Source of the DNA: Porphyrobacter sp. AAP60
Lineage (GTDB): Bacteria; Pseudomonadota; Alphaproteobacteria; Sphingomonadales; Sphingomonadaceae
DNA length: 37,349 nucleotides
Assembly: GCF_001296025.1 (NCBI RefSeq)
Contig: NZ_LJHV01000022.1
Span: forward strand, 1 to 37,349
Reading direction: 5' to 3'
The notes under the pieces were generated by a model. The model saw only the letters and a program-made list of their open reading frames with translations, did no database searches and was not told the DNA's origin. This document shows positions 7,944 to 15,973 of the stretch, piece after piece (position 1 is the stretch's first letter; each line of letters starts with the position of its first letter). Both the position numbers and the translations under genes were made by a program.

Positions 7944-9497
7944 ATGTCGTGGCAGAAAAAAATCGAAGAACTGCGCGCCCGCGAGGCGCTCGCCGAGCAG
8001 ATGGGCGGCGCGGACAAGGTTGCGCGGCAGCACGGGCGCGGCAAGATGGACGCCCGCGCGCGGCTGGCGGCGCTGTGCGATGAAGGCTCCTTCCGCGAAA
8101 TCGGCAAGATTGCGGGCAGCGCGAAGTATGACGCCAATGGCGACCTCGCGCAGGTCACCCCCGCCCCCTTCCTGTTCGGCAAGGCGCTGATCAATGGCCG
8201 CCCGGTCGTCGCCACGGCGGACGATTTCACCATTCGCGGCGGCGCGGCGGATGCGGGGATCGCGCGCAAGATGGTGCAGGCCGAGATGATGGCGCATCAG
8301 CTGAAGCTCCCGATCATCCGCATGATCGACGGCACCGGAGGCGGCGGCTCGGTGAAGACGCTCGAACAGATCGGCGCGACCTATATTCCCGCCGTGCCCG
8401 GCTGGGGCGATGTGGTGACGAACCTCGACACGGTGCCGGTGGTGGCGCTGGCTCTCGGGCCGACGGCGGGCCTCGGCGCGGCGCGGACGGTGGCGAGCCA
8501 CTATTCGATTATGGTCAAGGGTTTGAGCCAGATTTTCGCCGCCGGCCCCGCGGTGGTCGATGGGCTGGGCGATGCTTACAAGGGCGGCGCGGCCAATCAC
8601 GAGGAGGCCAAGGAAGCGCTCGGCGGATCGGCGATCCACACCCGTAACGGGGTGGTGGATGACGAGGTCGCCAGCGAAGCCGAGGCCTTCGCCCGCGCGC
8701 AGCATTTCCTCAGCTTCATGCCCGAATATGTCGGCCAGCCCGCGCGCCGCTCCGCCTGCGACGATCCCGCCGACCGGCGCGAGGAAGCGCTGCTCAGCCT
8801 CGTCCCGCGTGACGCGAAACAGGTCTATTCGATGCGCCGCTGCATGGAGATGCTGTTCGACACCGGCACCGTGTTCGAGATCGGCCGGCACTGGGGCCGC
8901 GCCGCGATCACCGCCTTTGCGCGGCTCGATGGCTGGCCGGTCTGCGTGGTGGCGAGCGATCCCAGCTACCTTGGCGGATCGTGGGAGGCCAAGACGTCCG
9001 AGAAAGTCGAACGCTTCGTGCGGCTCGCCGACCAGTTCCGCCTGCCGATCGTGCATCTGGTCGACAATCCGGGCTTCATGATCGGGCGCGAGGCGGAAGT
9101 TGCGGGGACGATCCGTTACGGGGTCAATGCCATGAACGCGATCTACCGCGCCACCGTGCCGCTCGCCAGCATCGTGATGCGCCGCGCCTATGGCATTGCA
9201 GGCAGCGCGATGAGCAATGCCGAACGCTACCAGTACCGCTATTGCTGGCCGAGCGGCGACTGGGGGAGCCTCCCCATCGCGGGCGGACTGGAGGTCGCTT
9301 ACAAGGCGGAACTGGAAGCCGCCGACGATCCGCAAGCGCTGCTGGAAGAAATCCGCGAACGGCTCGCCAAGGTCACCTCTCCGTTCCGCTCTGCCGAGCG
9401 CTTCAATGTCGAGGACATCATTGATCCCCGCGATACGCGGCCGCTGCTATGCGAGTTCGCGGGATTGGCCTGGCGACGGCTTGGCGCGGACACATAA
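7944..9497 (+). CDS. Acyl-CoA carboxylase, carboxyltransferase (beta) subunit
   Basis: The 517-residue product is a two-crotonase-domain carboxyltransferase. It has the N-terminal lead-in seen in PCC/MCC beta subunits (GRGKMDARARLAALCDEGSF), IIRMIDGTGGGGSVKTLEQIG and GPTAGLGAARTVASHYSIMV in the N-half, and the C-half LVDNPGFMIGREAEVAGTIR and RRAYGIAGSAMSN blocks that form oxyanion holes for biotin and CoA. It transfers carboxyl from carboxybiotin to an acyl-CoA and should pair with the subunit encoded just upstream. ATG at 7944 follows TAGGAGAG. The 131 bases between the two genes hold a palindromic repeat. The sequence is not a close textbook match for PccB or MccB, so the substrate stays open. 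Confidence 0.92.
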   Translation: MSWQKKIEELRAREALAEQMGGADKVARQHGRGKMDARARLAALCDEGSFREIGKIAGSAKYDANGDLAQVTPAPFLFGKALINGRPVVATADDFTIRGGAADAGIARKMVQAEMMAHQLKLPIIRMIDGTGGGGSVKTLEQIGATYIPAVPGWGDVVTNLDTVPVVALALGPTAGLGAARTVASHYSIMVKGLSQIFAAGPAVVDGLGDAYKGGAANHEEAKEALGGSAIHTRNGVVDDEVASEAEAFARAQHFLSFMPEYVGQPARRSACDDPADRREEALLSLVPRDAKQVYSMRRCMEMLFDTGTVFEIGRHWGRAAITAFARLDGWPVCVVASDPSYLGGSWEAKTSEKVERFVRLADQFRLPIVHLVDNPGFMIGREAEVAGTIRYGVNAMNAIYRATVPLASIVMRRAYGIAGSAMSNAERYQYRYCWPSGDWGSLPIAGGLEVAYKAELEAADDPQALLEEIRERLAKVTSPFRSAERFNVEDIIDPRDTRPLLCEFAGLAWRRLGADT

Positions 9498-9500
9498 TAC

Positions 9501-9604
9501 TCGTCGTTGCGAGGAGCCGGAGGCGACGCCGCAATCCAGGGACAAACCTCACCGCGTGCGGACACGTTGGTTCATGGATTGCTTCGCTGCGCTCGCAATG
9601 ACGA
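9501..9604 (+). repeat. ~104-bp interspersed palindromic repeat, copy 2
   Basis: Starts TCGTCGTTGCGAGGAGCCGG and ends CTGCGCTCGCAATGACGA, with the inner pair GCAATCCAGG / TGGATTGC. It lies in the 113-base gap between the carboxyltransferase gene and the convergent MFS gene, where the long hairpin could stop transcription from both sides. It shares the central ACCTC(A/G)CCGCGTGCGGA block with copy 3, so it is in the same orientation as copy 3. Confidence 0.85.
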
Positions 9605-9610
9605 AGTGTA

Positions 9611-10894
9611 TTACTCGAATTCCTTCGCCAGCCTTTGCCCTTCGGCCATATCGCCATCCGACGGGCCGAACAGCTTGCCCTTCTCGCTGAACAGCACCAG
9701 CACGAGGCAAACCAGCCCGCTCGCCAGCAAGGCCAGCGCCAGCGGGCGGGCCGTGCCGTCAAAGGCATAGCCGATTGCCCCGCCCAGCAGCGCCGCCGTT
9801 GTCATCCGCACGAAGCCGTGGGCCGAACTTGCCGCCCCAGCGATTTTGAAAAACGGGTTCATCGCAATCGCGCCGAAATTGCTGCCGATAAAGCCCAGCA
9901 ACGCCATGTTGATCGCCATCAGCGGCACGAAATGCCACAGTTTTTCATCGGGCTGGAAGGCGAACATCACCTGCACCGCGCTCACCGCGATGAACACGAA
10001 CAGCGCAGTGTGGCTGACCCGCCGAGCACCGAAGCGTTCGACAATGCGCGAGTTCGACCAGCTGGCAATCGCCATGGAACCTGCACAGATGCCGAACACG
10101 ATAGGGAAGATATCACCCGCGCCGAAAGTTTCGGTGATCAGCTGCTGGGATGAATTGATGAAGCCGAACAAGGCGCCAAACACCACCGCCGAACCGAACA
10201 CGTAACCGACCACGGATGGCATGGACAGCGCACGGCCCATGTTCACCGCGATGGTGCGCGGCAGGATCATCTGGCGGTTTTCCTCGGTCAGGCTTTCGGG
10301 CAGGCGGAAATAGACCCACGCCGCCATCCCCGCGCCCAGCACCGCCATCACGCCGAAGATCGCGCGCCAGTTGCCGAATTGCAGGATGGCCTGCCCGATG
10401 CTCGGCGCGACGGCGGGCACCATCAGGAAGATCACGAAGATCAGGCTCATCATCCGCGCCATCTTGTCACCGCCCACGCGGTCACGGATGATGGCGGGCG
10501 GCAAGGCGACAATCCCGGCGGCGAAAAAGCCCTGCGTGGCCCGCACGGCGATCAAAATGTCGTAGGTCGGGGCCAGCACGCACAGGATCGACAGCGCGAT
10601 ATAGACCGCGATCGATCCCAGCAGGATCGGCCGCCGCCCGAACCGGTCAGCCAGCGCGCCGGGCACCAGCGATCCCAGCCCGCCTGCCAGCAGATAGACC
10701 CCGATAACAAATTGCCGGTCATTGCCGCTGACTGAAAGATCGGCCGCCAGCGGATCGAGCGCGGGCAGGATCGCATCGATCCCGAAGGCGTTCAGCGCCA
10801 TCAGCAGCGCCATCATCCACATCAGCTCGCGCTCGCCCAAGGCTTTGCGGAAAGGCCCCAAGGACGATGGGGAGGGGGCGTGCGTAGTGGCCAT
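9611..10894 (-). CDS. Bcr/CflA-type MFS multidrug transporter
   Basis: The product is a 12-helix major facilitator. The first helix region MALLMALNAFGIDAILPALD and the motif-A loop GALADRFGRRPILLGS are typical of the DHA1 Bcr/CflA subgroup, which uses the proton gradient to export bicyclomycin, chloramphenicol and similar compounds. Next come RATQGFFAAGIVALPPAIIRD and a second six-helix half. I take ATG at 10894 (427 residues); ATG codons at 10945 and 10951 would add 17-19 residues, and none has a good Shine-Dalgarno. It is divergent from dinB and converges on the carboxylase operon across a repeat. The transported substrate is not predictable. Confidence 0.88.
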   Translation of the reverse strand: MATTHAPSPSSLGPFRKALGERELMWMMALLMALNAFGIDAILPALDPLAADLSVSGNDRQFVIGVYLLAGGLGSLVPGALADRFGRRPILLGSIAVYIALSILCVLAPTYDILIAVRATQGFFAAGIVALPPAIIRDRVGGDKMARMMSLIFVIFLMVPAVAPSIGQAILQFGNWRAIFGVMAVLGAGMAAWVYFRLPESLTEENRQMILPRTIAVNMGRALSMPSVVGYVFGSAVVFGALFGFINSSQQLITETFGAGDIFPIVFGICAGSMAIASWSNSRIVERFGARRVSHTALFVFIAVSAVQVMFAFQPDEKLWHFVPLMAINMALLGFIGSNFGAIAMNPFFKIAGAASSAHGFVRMTTAALLGGAIGYAFDGTARPLALALLASGLVCLVLVLFSEKGKLFGPSDGDMAEGQRLAKEFE

Positions 10895-11012
10895 CGGGCG
10901 GCCATTGCCAAGGGGTTCGGCCGAAGACCACTGTTCATTTCGCATGTGCACAAAATGGCGCGCGGGGTGAAATGTTCCAGCAACAGTTCCTTCGGGGTGA
11001 GGAAGGTTCTAT

Positions 11013-12155
11013 TTGTGCGGGATGGCCAGCCCGCCGCCCCCTGCCGAAGATGATGATGGCGCGTCCCCAAACCAGCCGGGTCTGCGCAAGATCATTCATG
11101 TCGATATGGATGCCTTCTTCGCCAGCGTGGAACAGCGCGACGATCCCGCATTGCAGGGCAAGCCGGTTGCCGTCGGCGGCGCGGGCGGGCGCGGGGTCGT
11201 GGCAGCGGCGAGTTACGAAGCGCGGCGGTTCGGGGTTAGGAGCGCCATGCCGTCGGTCACGGCGAGCCGCCTGTGCCCCGATCTGATCTTTGTGCGCCCG
11301 CGCTTCGATGCCTACAAGGAAGCCAGCCGCCAGATCCGCCGGGTGTTCGAGCACTATACGCCCATCATCGAACCGTTGAGCCTGGACGAAGCCTATCTCG
11401 ATGTCACCGAAGACCGCCTCGGCATCGGCAGCGCGACCCGCATCGCCACGCTGATCCGGCAGGAAATCCGCGCCAAGACCCGCCTGACCGCCAGCGCGGG
11501 GGTGAGTTACAACAAGTTCCTCGCCAAGCTCGCCAGTGATCAGAACAAGCCTGACGGGCTGTGCGTGATCCGTCCGGGCGAAGGGGCGCAGTTTGTCGCG
11601 GGCCTGCCGATCCGGCGGTTCCACGGGGTCGGGCCGAAAGCCGAGGAGAAAATGCAAGCCCTCGGCATTGCCACCGGGGCCGATCTGGCGGGCAAGGATA
11701 TTGCCTTCCTGCGCCAGCACTTCGGCAGCATGGCCGATTACCTCTACCGCGCCGCACGCGGCATCGACCTGCGCCCGGTCGCCGCGCACCGGGTGCGCAA
11801 GTCGGTCGGCGGGGAGCGGACATTCTCCGAGGACATCGGCAGCGGTGCGGCGCTGCGCGATACGCTGGAGACCATCATCGCCATCGTGTGGGACAGGATC
11901 GAGGCCAGCAGCGCGAAGGGGCGAACGGTAACGCTGAAGCTGAAGTTCACCGATTTCCGCATCATGACCCGCGCTGCATCGCTGCCCGATCTTGTGGCAG
12001 ACCGCGATCAATTCGCCGCGCTTGCCCGCAGCCTGCTGGAGGCGGAATTGCCCCTGCGCGGGCCGATCCGGCTGATGGGGTTGACGCTCGGCAATCTCGA
12101 AGGGGCGCAAGTCGAAAAGCCCGCGCGTGACGAGGCGCAGTTGCGGCTGCTTTAG
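11013..12155 (+). CDS. dinB: DNA polymerase IV (translesion, Y-family)
   Basis: The 380-residue product shows Y-family motifs: IHVDMDAFFASVE (28-40) with the first metal-binding Asp, YEARRFGVRSAMPS, SLDEAYLDVT with the catalytic Asp-Glu pair, then the helix-hairpin-helix region HGVGPKAEEKMQALGIATGADL and a little-finger domain with KSVGGERTFSEDI. It bypasses DNA lesions without proofreading. TTG at 11013 lies 6 bases after a strong GAGGAAGG (10999-11006); ATG at 11022 would be 15 bases away, so I favour TTG, though a shorter start is possible. The C-terminus lacks an obvious beta-clamp QxxLxLF motif and ends QLRLL. Its TAG stop overlaps the TAA of the convergent NUDIX gene. Confidence 0.94.
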   Translation: MCGMASPPPPAEDDDGASPNQPGLRKIIHVDMDAFFASVEQRDDPALQGKPVAVGGAGGRGVVAAASYEARRFGVRSAMPSVTASRLCPDLIFVRPRFDAYKEASRQIRRVFEHYTPIIEPLSLDEAYLDVTEDRLGIGSATRIATLIRQEIRAKTRLTASAGVSYNKFLAKLASDQNKPDGLCVIRPGEGAQFVAGLPIRRFHGVGPKAEEKMQALGIATGADLAGKDIAFLRQHFGSMADYLYRAARGIDLRPVAAHRVRKSVGGERTFSEDIGSGAALRDTLETIIAIVWDRIEASSAKGRTVTLKLKFTDFRIMTRAASLPDLVADRDQFAALARSLLEAELPLRGPIRLMGLTLGNLEGAQVEKPARDEAQLRLL

Positions 12156-12625
12156 CCGATACCCCGCCCGCGCCACGCATCGATCCGCGTCCGCGTGGTG
12201 CGGCCCAGCGGTTCCGGCAGGGAATGCGACGGGAAGAAGCGTGCCTCGGTCACTTCCCGCCCGTCGGGGCGCGGGTGCTGGTCGCAGATCGCGGCGAACA
12301 GGTGGGCGGTGTGGGGCGCGCCGGAGATGACTTCTTCGATCACGGCAATCGGCTCGACCTTGCCGATTGCCATGCCCAGTTCCTCGCGCACTTCGCGCCG
12401 CGCGGCCTCTGCCGGGTCTTCGCGTGCATTCAGGCCGCCACCGGGCAGCGCCCAGACCCTGGGGCCATAGGAATGTTTCAGCAGCAGCACATCGCCTGCA
12501 AGGTTGGTGATCACCACACTGACCCCCGCAATCGGCGCCCCGCGCCAGCGCCGCCAGTAATGGCGGATGCTGTGCGCCAGCGGCAGCATTGCGCGGTGGA
12601 GCGGCGCAGGGATCAGCAAGGGCAT
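12152..12625 (-). CDS. NUDIX hydrolase
   Basis: The 157-residue product has a perfect Nudix box, G63-x5-E69-x7-REVREELGM ending at residue 85 (within GGGLNAREDPAEAARR...), which binds the metal ions that drive hydrolysis of a nucleoside-diphosphate-linked substrate. The N-terminus is basic and aromatic (IRHYWRRWRG) and lacks other domains. The substrate cannot be deduced from the box. The start ATG overlaps the stop of the pgl gene (ATGA on the minus strand), so it is downstream in the pgl operon and probably translated by coupling. The stop codon overlaps that of dinB. Confidence 0.9.
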   Translation of the reverse strand: MPLLIPAPLHRAMLPLAHSIRHYWRRWRGAPIAGVSVVITNLAGDVLLLKHSYGPRVWALPGGGLNAREDPAEAARREVREELGMAIGKVEPIAVIEEVISGAPHTAHLFAAICDQHPRPDGREVTEARFFPSHSLPEPLGRTTRTRIDAWRGRGIG

Positions 12626-13245
12626 CAGGTAAACACAGTGACGGGGATGCCGCGTGCGTCGGCAGCGCGCAACAGGCGGGCTATCGGCAGATCATTATCG
12701 CCAGCGCGGGCCGCCTCGAAAACCGCGCGCTTGTCCGCCGCGCCGCCCAGCGTGAACACCACCGCATTGGTCGCGGCGAGCGCCGGAATGGTCAGCGTGA
12801 TGCGATCAAACGGCGCATGGGTGGGCAGGGGATCGGGTGTCAAACGGCGCACGGGCTGCTGGTCATCAATCTGCGGATCGGTGTTCGGGAATAGCGAGGC
12901 GATGTGCCCATCCGGCCCCATGCCCAGCCAAGTCAGCGCGAAATGCGGCGGCGCTGCATCTTGCGCCAGCGCCCTGACATGCGCGCCTTCCGGTTCCAGC
13001 AAGGCGCGGATCTTGCCGGTGTTGGAGGCTTCGTGATCTTCCGGCACGATCCGGTCATCATTGGGCCAGACCTGCCAGCCCGCCCATTCAATGCGTCCGC
13101 TTTCGATCAGCGCGGCGAGGATGGGAAAGGGCGTGGACCCGCCGGGCACAGTGATCGCCCCGGCTTTGGCCCCGGCCAGCCGGTCTGCCAGCCAATCGGC
13201 AATCGCGCGCGGATCGGCGCTTTCGATAATTGTGATGTCGGCCAT
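12625..13245 (-). CDS. pgl: 6-phosphogluconolactonase
   Basis: Pgl hydrolyses 6-phosphogluconolactone to 6-phosphogluconate, the second step of the oxidative pentose phosphate and Entner-Doudoroff routes. Visible family motifs are TVPGGSTPFPILAAL near residue 33, the WPNDDRIVP segment, and LTWLGMGPDGHIASLFPNT, the signature of the DevB/SOL/Pgl family with its catalytic His. The length (206 residues from the ATG at 13245) is slightly short; an ATG at 13257 would add four residues (MVLR). zwf and edd, frequent partners, are not adjacent. It sits just after the dps terminator and is followed by the overlapping NUDIX gene. Confidence 0.92.
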   Translation of the reverse strand: MADITIIESADPRAIADWLADRLAGAKAGAITVPGGSTPFPILAALIESGRIEWAGWQVWPNDDRIVPEDHEASNTGKIRALLEPEGAHVRALAQDAAPPHFALTWLGMGPDGHIASLFPNTDPQIDDQQPVRRLTPDPLPTHAPFDRITLTIPALAATNAVVFTLGGAADKRAVFEAARAGDNDLPIARLLRAADARGIPVTVFT

Positions 13246-13260
13246 GCGAAGGACCATAGC

Positions 13261-13298
13261 AAAAGGGCCGCCCCCGGCAACAGGGGCGGCCCTTCTTT
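13261..13298 (-). terminator. Bidirectional-looking intrinsic terminator after dps
   Basis: A perfect 10-bp stem GGGCCGCCCC (13265-13274) / GGGGCGGCCC (13283-13292) with an 8-base loop lies 20 bases beyond the dps stop. Read on the minus strand it is followed by CTTTTGCT, read on the plus strand by TTCTTT. It should end dps transcription before pgl; some read-through into pgl is possible because no other pgl promoter is evident in the short gap. Confidence 0.8.
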
Positions 13299-13317
13299 AA
13301 TCGCTACCCGAAGGCGA

Positions 13318-13773
13318 TCAGCCGAGGATCGAGGTGAGGAACCACACGCGCTCTTCAGCCATGTCGGTCCAGTCGTCGAGCAGGCCGTCGGTGGCATTGT
13401 CGCCGGCCTCTTCGGCCAGTTCCTTCATGCCCTTGAGCCGATCGACCATCTTCTGGTTGTCGTCACGCAGTTCCTTGACCATGTCGTCGGGCGACAGGTC
13501 GGTGCTGTCCTGATCCTTGATCTGGGTGTGCTTGGCCACCGCGCCGATCGAGGTCAGCGTCATGCCACCCTGCTTGCGCACACGTTCGCCGATTGCGTCG
13601 ATCTGGTCGCGGATCTCGATCGCCTGTTCGTCAAACAGCAGATGAAGATCGCGGAAGCGGGGGCCGGTGATGTGCCAGTGGAAATTCTTGGTCTTGGTAT
13701 AGAGCGCGAAGTGATCGGCCAGCAGTCCGTTAAGCTCGGCCATCAGTGCGGTCTTGGAATTGGTGTCAGCCAT
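13318..13773 (-). CDS. dps: Dps / DPS-like ferritin (DNA protection during starvation)
   Basis: Dps forms a 12-subunit shell that oxidises and stores iron using peroxide, protecting DNA. The 151-residue product has the Dps pattern NFHWHITGPRFRDLHLLFDE, where the His and the later acidic residues (FDEQAIEIRDQIDAIGERV) form the inter-subunit ferroxidase site, and a C-terminal helix ending HMW-like in TDMAEERVWFLTSIL. ATG at 13773 is chosen because AAGGAG lies 6 bases upstream; upstream in-frame codons give a non-family N-terminus. A strong terminator follows. The upstream region holds the inverted repeat GTTCG-N7-CGAAC (13875-13891). Confidence 0.95.
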   Translation of the reverse strand: MADTNSKTALMAELNGLLADHFALYTKTKNFHWHITGPRFRDLHLLFDEQAIEIRDQIDAIGERVRKQGGMTLTSIGAVAKHTQIKDQDSTDLSPDDMVKELRDDNQKMVDRLKGMKELAEEAGDNATDGLLDDWTDMAEERVWFLTSILG

Positions 13774-13874
13774 GAGGCTCTCCTTCATATTCGGTGTGCG
13801 GGCCGGATCGGGCAACCGCGCGGGGTGTCGCCAAGATAACACGGATAGGCCCGGATTGTTTCATCGGGGTCTCA

Positions 13875-13891
13875 GTTCGCAATAATCGAAC
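13875..13891. promoter_or_regulatory. Inverted repeat GTTCG-N7-CGAAC upstream of dps
   Basis: The arms GTTCG (13875-13879) and CGAAC (13887-13891) are perfect, separated by the AT-rich CAATAAT. The site lies about 100 bases upstream of the dps start and just past the end of the upstream membrane-protein gene. It could be an operator for an oxidative-stress or iron regulator of dps, or a weak hairpin. It does not match the direct-repeat LexA box of alphaproteobacteria. Confidence 0.25.
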
Positions 13892-13898
13892 AAAGCGA

Positions 13899-14462
13899 TC
13901 AATAGGCAGCGAAGCGGGCGTTCAATCCGATGAACAATGCCGCAATGATCAGGCACGCCGCCATTGCCAGCCGCACCGGGCGCAAGGGCCAGCGCGCCAG
14001 CCCTTTTGCGCCTAGGCTCCACCCCAGTACGATCGCGCCCGCCCCGCCCAGCGCTCCGCCCATGGCAGCGGTCAGCGGCAGGCTGGCCCATGCTGCCAGC
14101 GCAAACACCACGAACCGCGCCGCATCGCCGATCTGGCGGGCCAGCAGCACAATGCCGATCGCACCGAGCGAGCGGGTCGGTTCCTGCGGGGATTTGAGAC
14201 GCACCGGCCACGCCAGTTCGAAAGCCGCGACGCCCAGCGCAAAGGCAACCAGCATCTGCGCGGCGCGGCGCGGCAGCATTGCGGCAAATTCAGCCCCCAC
14301 CCACGCCATTGCCACAGCGCTGATAGCGGCGGCGGCGATGCCGGTCAGCAGCAGCGGCCAGCCCTGCCCCAATGCGTCAGACCACTGCGCCACCAGCCAC
14401 TGATCGCGCCCGCCCAGCGCCAGCGCAAACACCAGCAGCAGTGCGAGCAGGAAACCGTCCAC
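13899..14462 (-). CDS. Integral membrane protein, degenerate TMEM165/GDT1 (UPF0016)-like
   Basis: The 187-residue product is almost entirely hydrophobic with about six membrane segments. Two internal repeats can be discerned, as in the GDT1/TMEM165 family of Mn2+/Ca2+ transporters. Where that family has E-x-G-D-K-T twice, this protein has ALGGRDQWLVA near the N-terminus and RQIGDAARFVVFALAAW in the second half. The second site keeps the Gly-Asp but has Gln for the key Glu, and the first site has lost both acids. I infer a relative that has lost classical ion binding or changed its substrate. It is 11 bases downstream of the phosphatase gene and probably co-transcribed with it. The family link is tentative. 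Confidence 0.75.
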   Translation of the reverse strand: MDGFLLALLLVFALALGGRDQWLVAQWSDALGQGWPLLLTGIAAAAISAVAMAWVGAEFAAMLPRRAAQMLVAFALGVAAFELAWPVRLKSPQEPTRSLGAIGIVLLARQIGDAARFVVFALAAWASLPLTAAMGGALGGAGAIVLGWSLGAKGLARWPLRPVRLAMAACLIIAALFIGLNARFAAY

Positions 14463-14473
14463 CGGGCGTTAGC

Positions 14474-15841
14474 CTAGGCCGTCCACGGCCCCGTGATCGC
14501 CAGCGTGGCGGTGGGCGAATAAAGGTTTACGAACAATACCTTGCCATCGGGCGAGAAGCATCCGCCTGCCGGCTCGGTCTGCGTACACATACGGGCCACA
14601 GGATAGGCGCGGCCGTCCGGCGTTACGCCGCGAATGTGGTTGTCGGTCACTTCGGTGTACTGATCTTCGCACACGATCAGGTGGCCGCTGGGGGCTACTG
14701 TCAGGTTGTCGCCGTAATTGAACTGTTCGGTGCTTTCGCTTTCAAAAAACAGCTCGATGGTGTCGGGCGCCCCTGCCACACCGGGGGTAAGCTTGAGGAT
14801 CTGGCCCAGCTGCTTGGCCCCGCCGCTGGTGCAGCAGGCGAAAACTTCGCTGATGCCGCGGTTCACGCCCATGTGCAGCCCTTCCCCGCGCGCGATCAAC
14901 GTCGCACCCTTGGCGGCAGCGCGGATGCGCAGATCGTCCTTGGGGGCTTCGGGCTCGTCAAGATCGATCCATGTCACGGCATAGGGCTTGCGCAGTGCCA
15001 TCAGGCCGGTGGCCCAGTTGCGCGAATCCGGCAGGGCATCGATCGACATGGCCTGCAAGCGCCCGCCTTCGGCAAGGCGGCCCGGCACCTTGGGCACGAA
15101 GCGATAGAACACCCCGTCGTCGCGGTCTTCGGTCATGTACACAATGCCGGTGGCCGGATCGACAGCAGCGGCCTCATGGTTGAAGCGGCCCATCGCGGTC
15201 AGCGGCACGGCATCGATGATCCCGCGCGCGCTGGCGGGCACTTCGAACACCCAGCCGTGGTTCTTCTCCAGCCCGTCGCCGTAACGCTGGCCGGGGCCGG
15301 TGGGGGCTTCCTCGCAGGTCAGCCAGGTGCCCCACGGCGTCACCCCGCCCGAACAATTGCGGATCGTGCCGCCAAGGCTGCGGAACTGGCGTTTCACCGC
15401 CAGCGTTTGGGCGTCGAGCACGATATTGGTCGTCCCGCCGGATACAAACGCGCCGTTACGCTTGCCGAAGCCCTTGGCAATCGGGCCGCCTGCATCATGC
15501 TGCGGCTGCAATTCGTGATTGCGCACCAGCGCGATTTCGCCGTTACCAAGGTCGAAACAGCCCATTCCGTCGGCGCGGTCGGGCACGGTGCCGCCATCAT
15601 CCATCGCATCGCCAAGGCTTGAGATCACGCGGTAGGAGAAGCGTTCCGGCAGATCGATCAGCCCCGCGGGATCGGGCACCAGCGCCCCATATCCGGTGAA
15701 GCCATTAGCAGCGCTGCGCGGTGCCGCGGCATGGGTGCCCCCCCGCGTCATGCAGCCGCTGGCGGCAAGCGCGGCAAAGGCGGTGGCGGTCGCGCCAAGG
15801 AAACGGCGGCGATCAGCGGCGAAAGCGGGGGTCTGGATCAT
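14474..15841 (-). CDS. PhoX-like (DUF839) phosphatase with Tat signal
   Basis: The N-terminus ADRRRFLGATATAFAALAASGC is a twin-arginine signal and also has a possible lipobox Cys, so export in folded form, perhaps as a lipoprotein, is likely. The body matches the PhoX/DUF839 beta-propeller family: LVRNHELQP, GGTIRNCSGGVTPWGTWLTCEE, FNHEAAAVDP, MTEDRDDGVFYRF, and ICEDQYTEVTDNHIRG, which carry the Glu, Asp and Cys residues used for Ca2+/Fe3+ binding in PhoX alkaline phosphatases. At 455 residues it belongs to the shorter branch whose activity is less well established. ATG at 15841 places the RR motif ten residues in. No Pho-box was recognised upstream. Confidence 0.87.
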   Translation of the reverse strand: MIQTPAFAADRRRFLGATATAFAALAASGCMTRGGTHAAAPRSAANGFTGYGALVPDPAGLIDLPERFSYRVISSLGDAMDDGGTVPDRADGMGCFDLGNGEIALVRNHELQPQHDAGGPIAKGFGKRNGAFVSGGTTNIVLDAQTLAVKRQFRSLGGTIRNCSGGVTPWGTWLTCEEAPTGPGQRYGDGLEKNHGWVFEVPASARGIIDAVPLTAMGRFNHEAAAVDPATGIVYMTEDRDDGVFYRFVPKVPGRLAEGGRLQAMSIDALPDSRNWATGLMALRKPYAVTWIDLDEPEAPKDDLRIRAAAKGATLIARGEGLHMGVNRGISEVFACCTSGGAKQLGQILKLTPGVAGAPDTIELFFESESTEQFNYGDNLTVAPSGHLIVCEDQYTEVTDNHIRGVTPDGRAYPVARMCTQTEPAGGCFSPDGKVLFVNLYSPTATLAITGPWTA

Positions 15842-15973
15842 GTCCGCACGATTACCGACCCGCCTCTGGCGCGGCAAGCCTTTCGTCCCCGCGCCTCTGC
15901 CAATTGTACAGGTAGCGCGCGCCGCCCAAACCGCCTAGCCACAGGCAAAACACGATAAAGGGAGAGCATATTC

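Noticed and set aside
10974..10990. GTTCC-AGCAACA-GTTCC upstream of dinB as a LexA (SOS) box
   Set aside because: Alphaproteobacterial LexA boxes are GTTC-N7-GTTC, an 11-base period; here the GTTC period is 12, so I do not call it.
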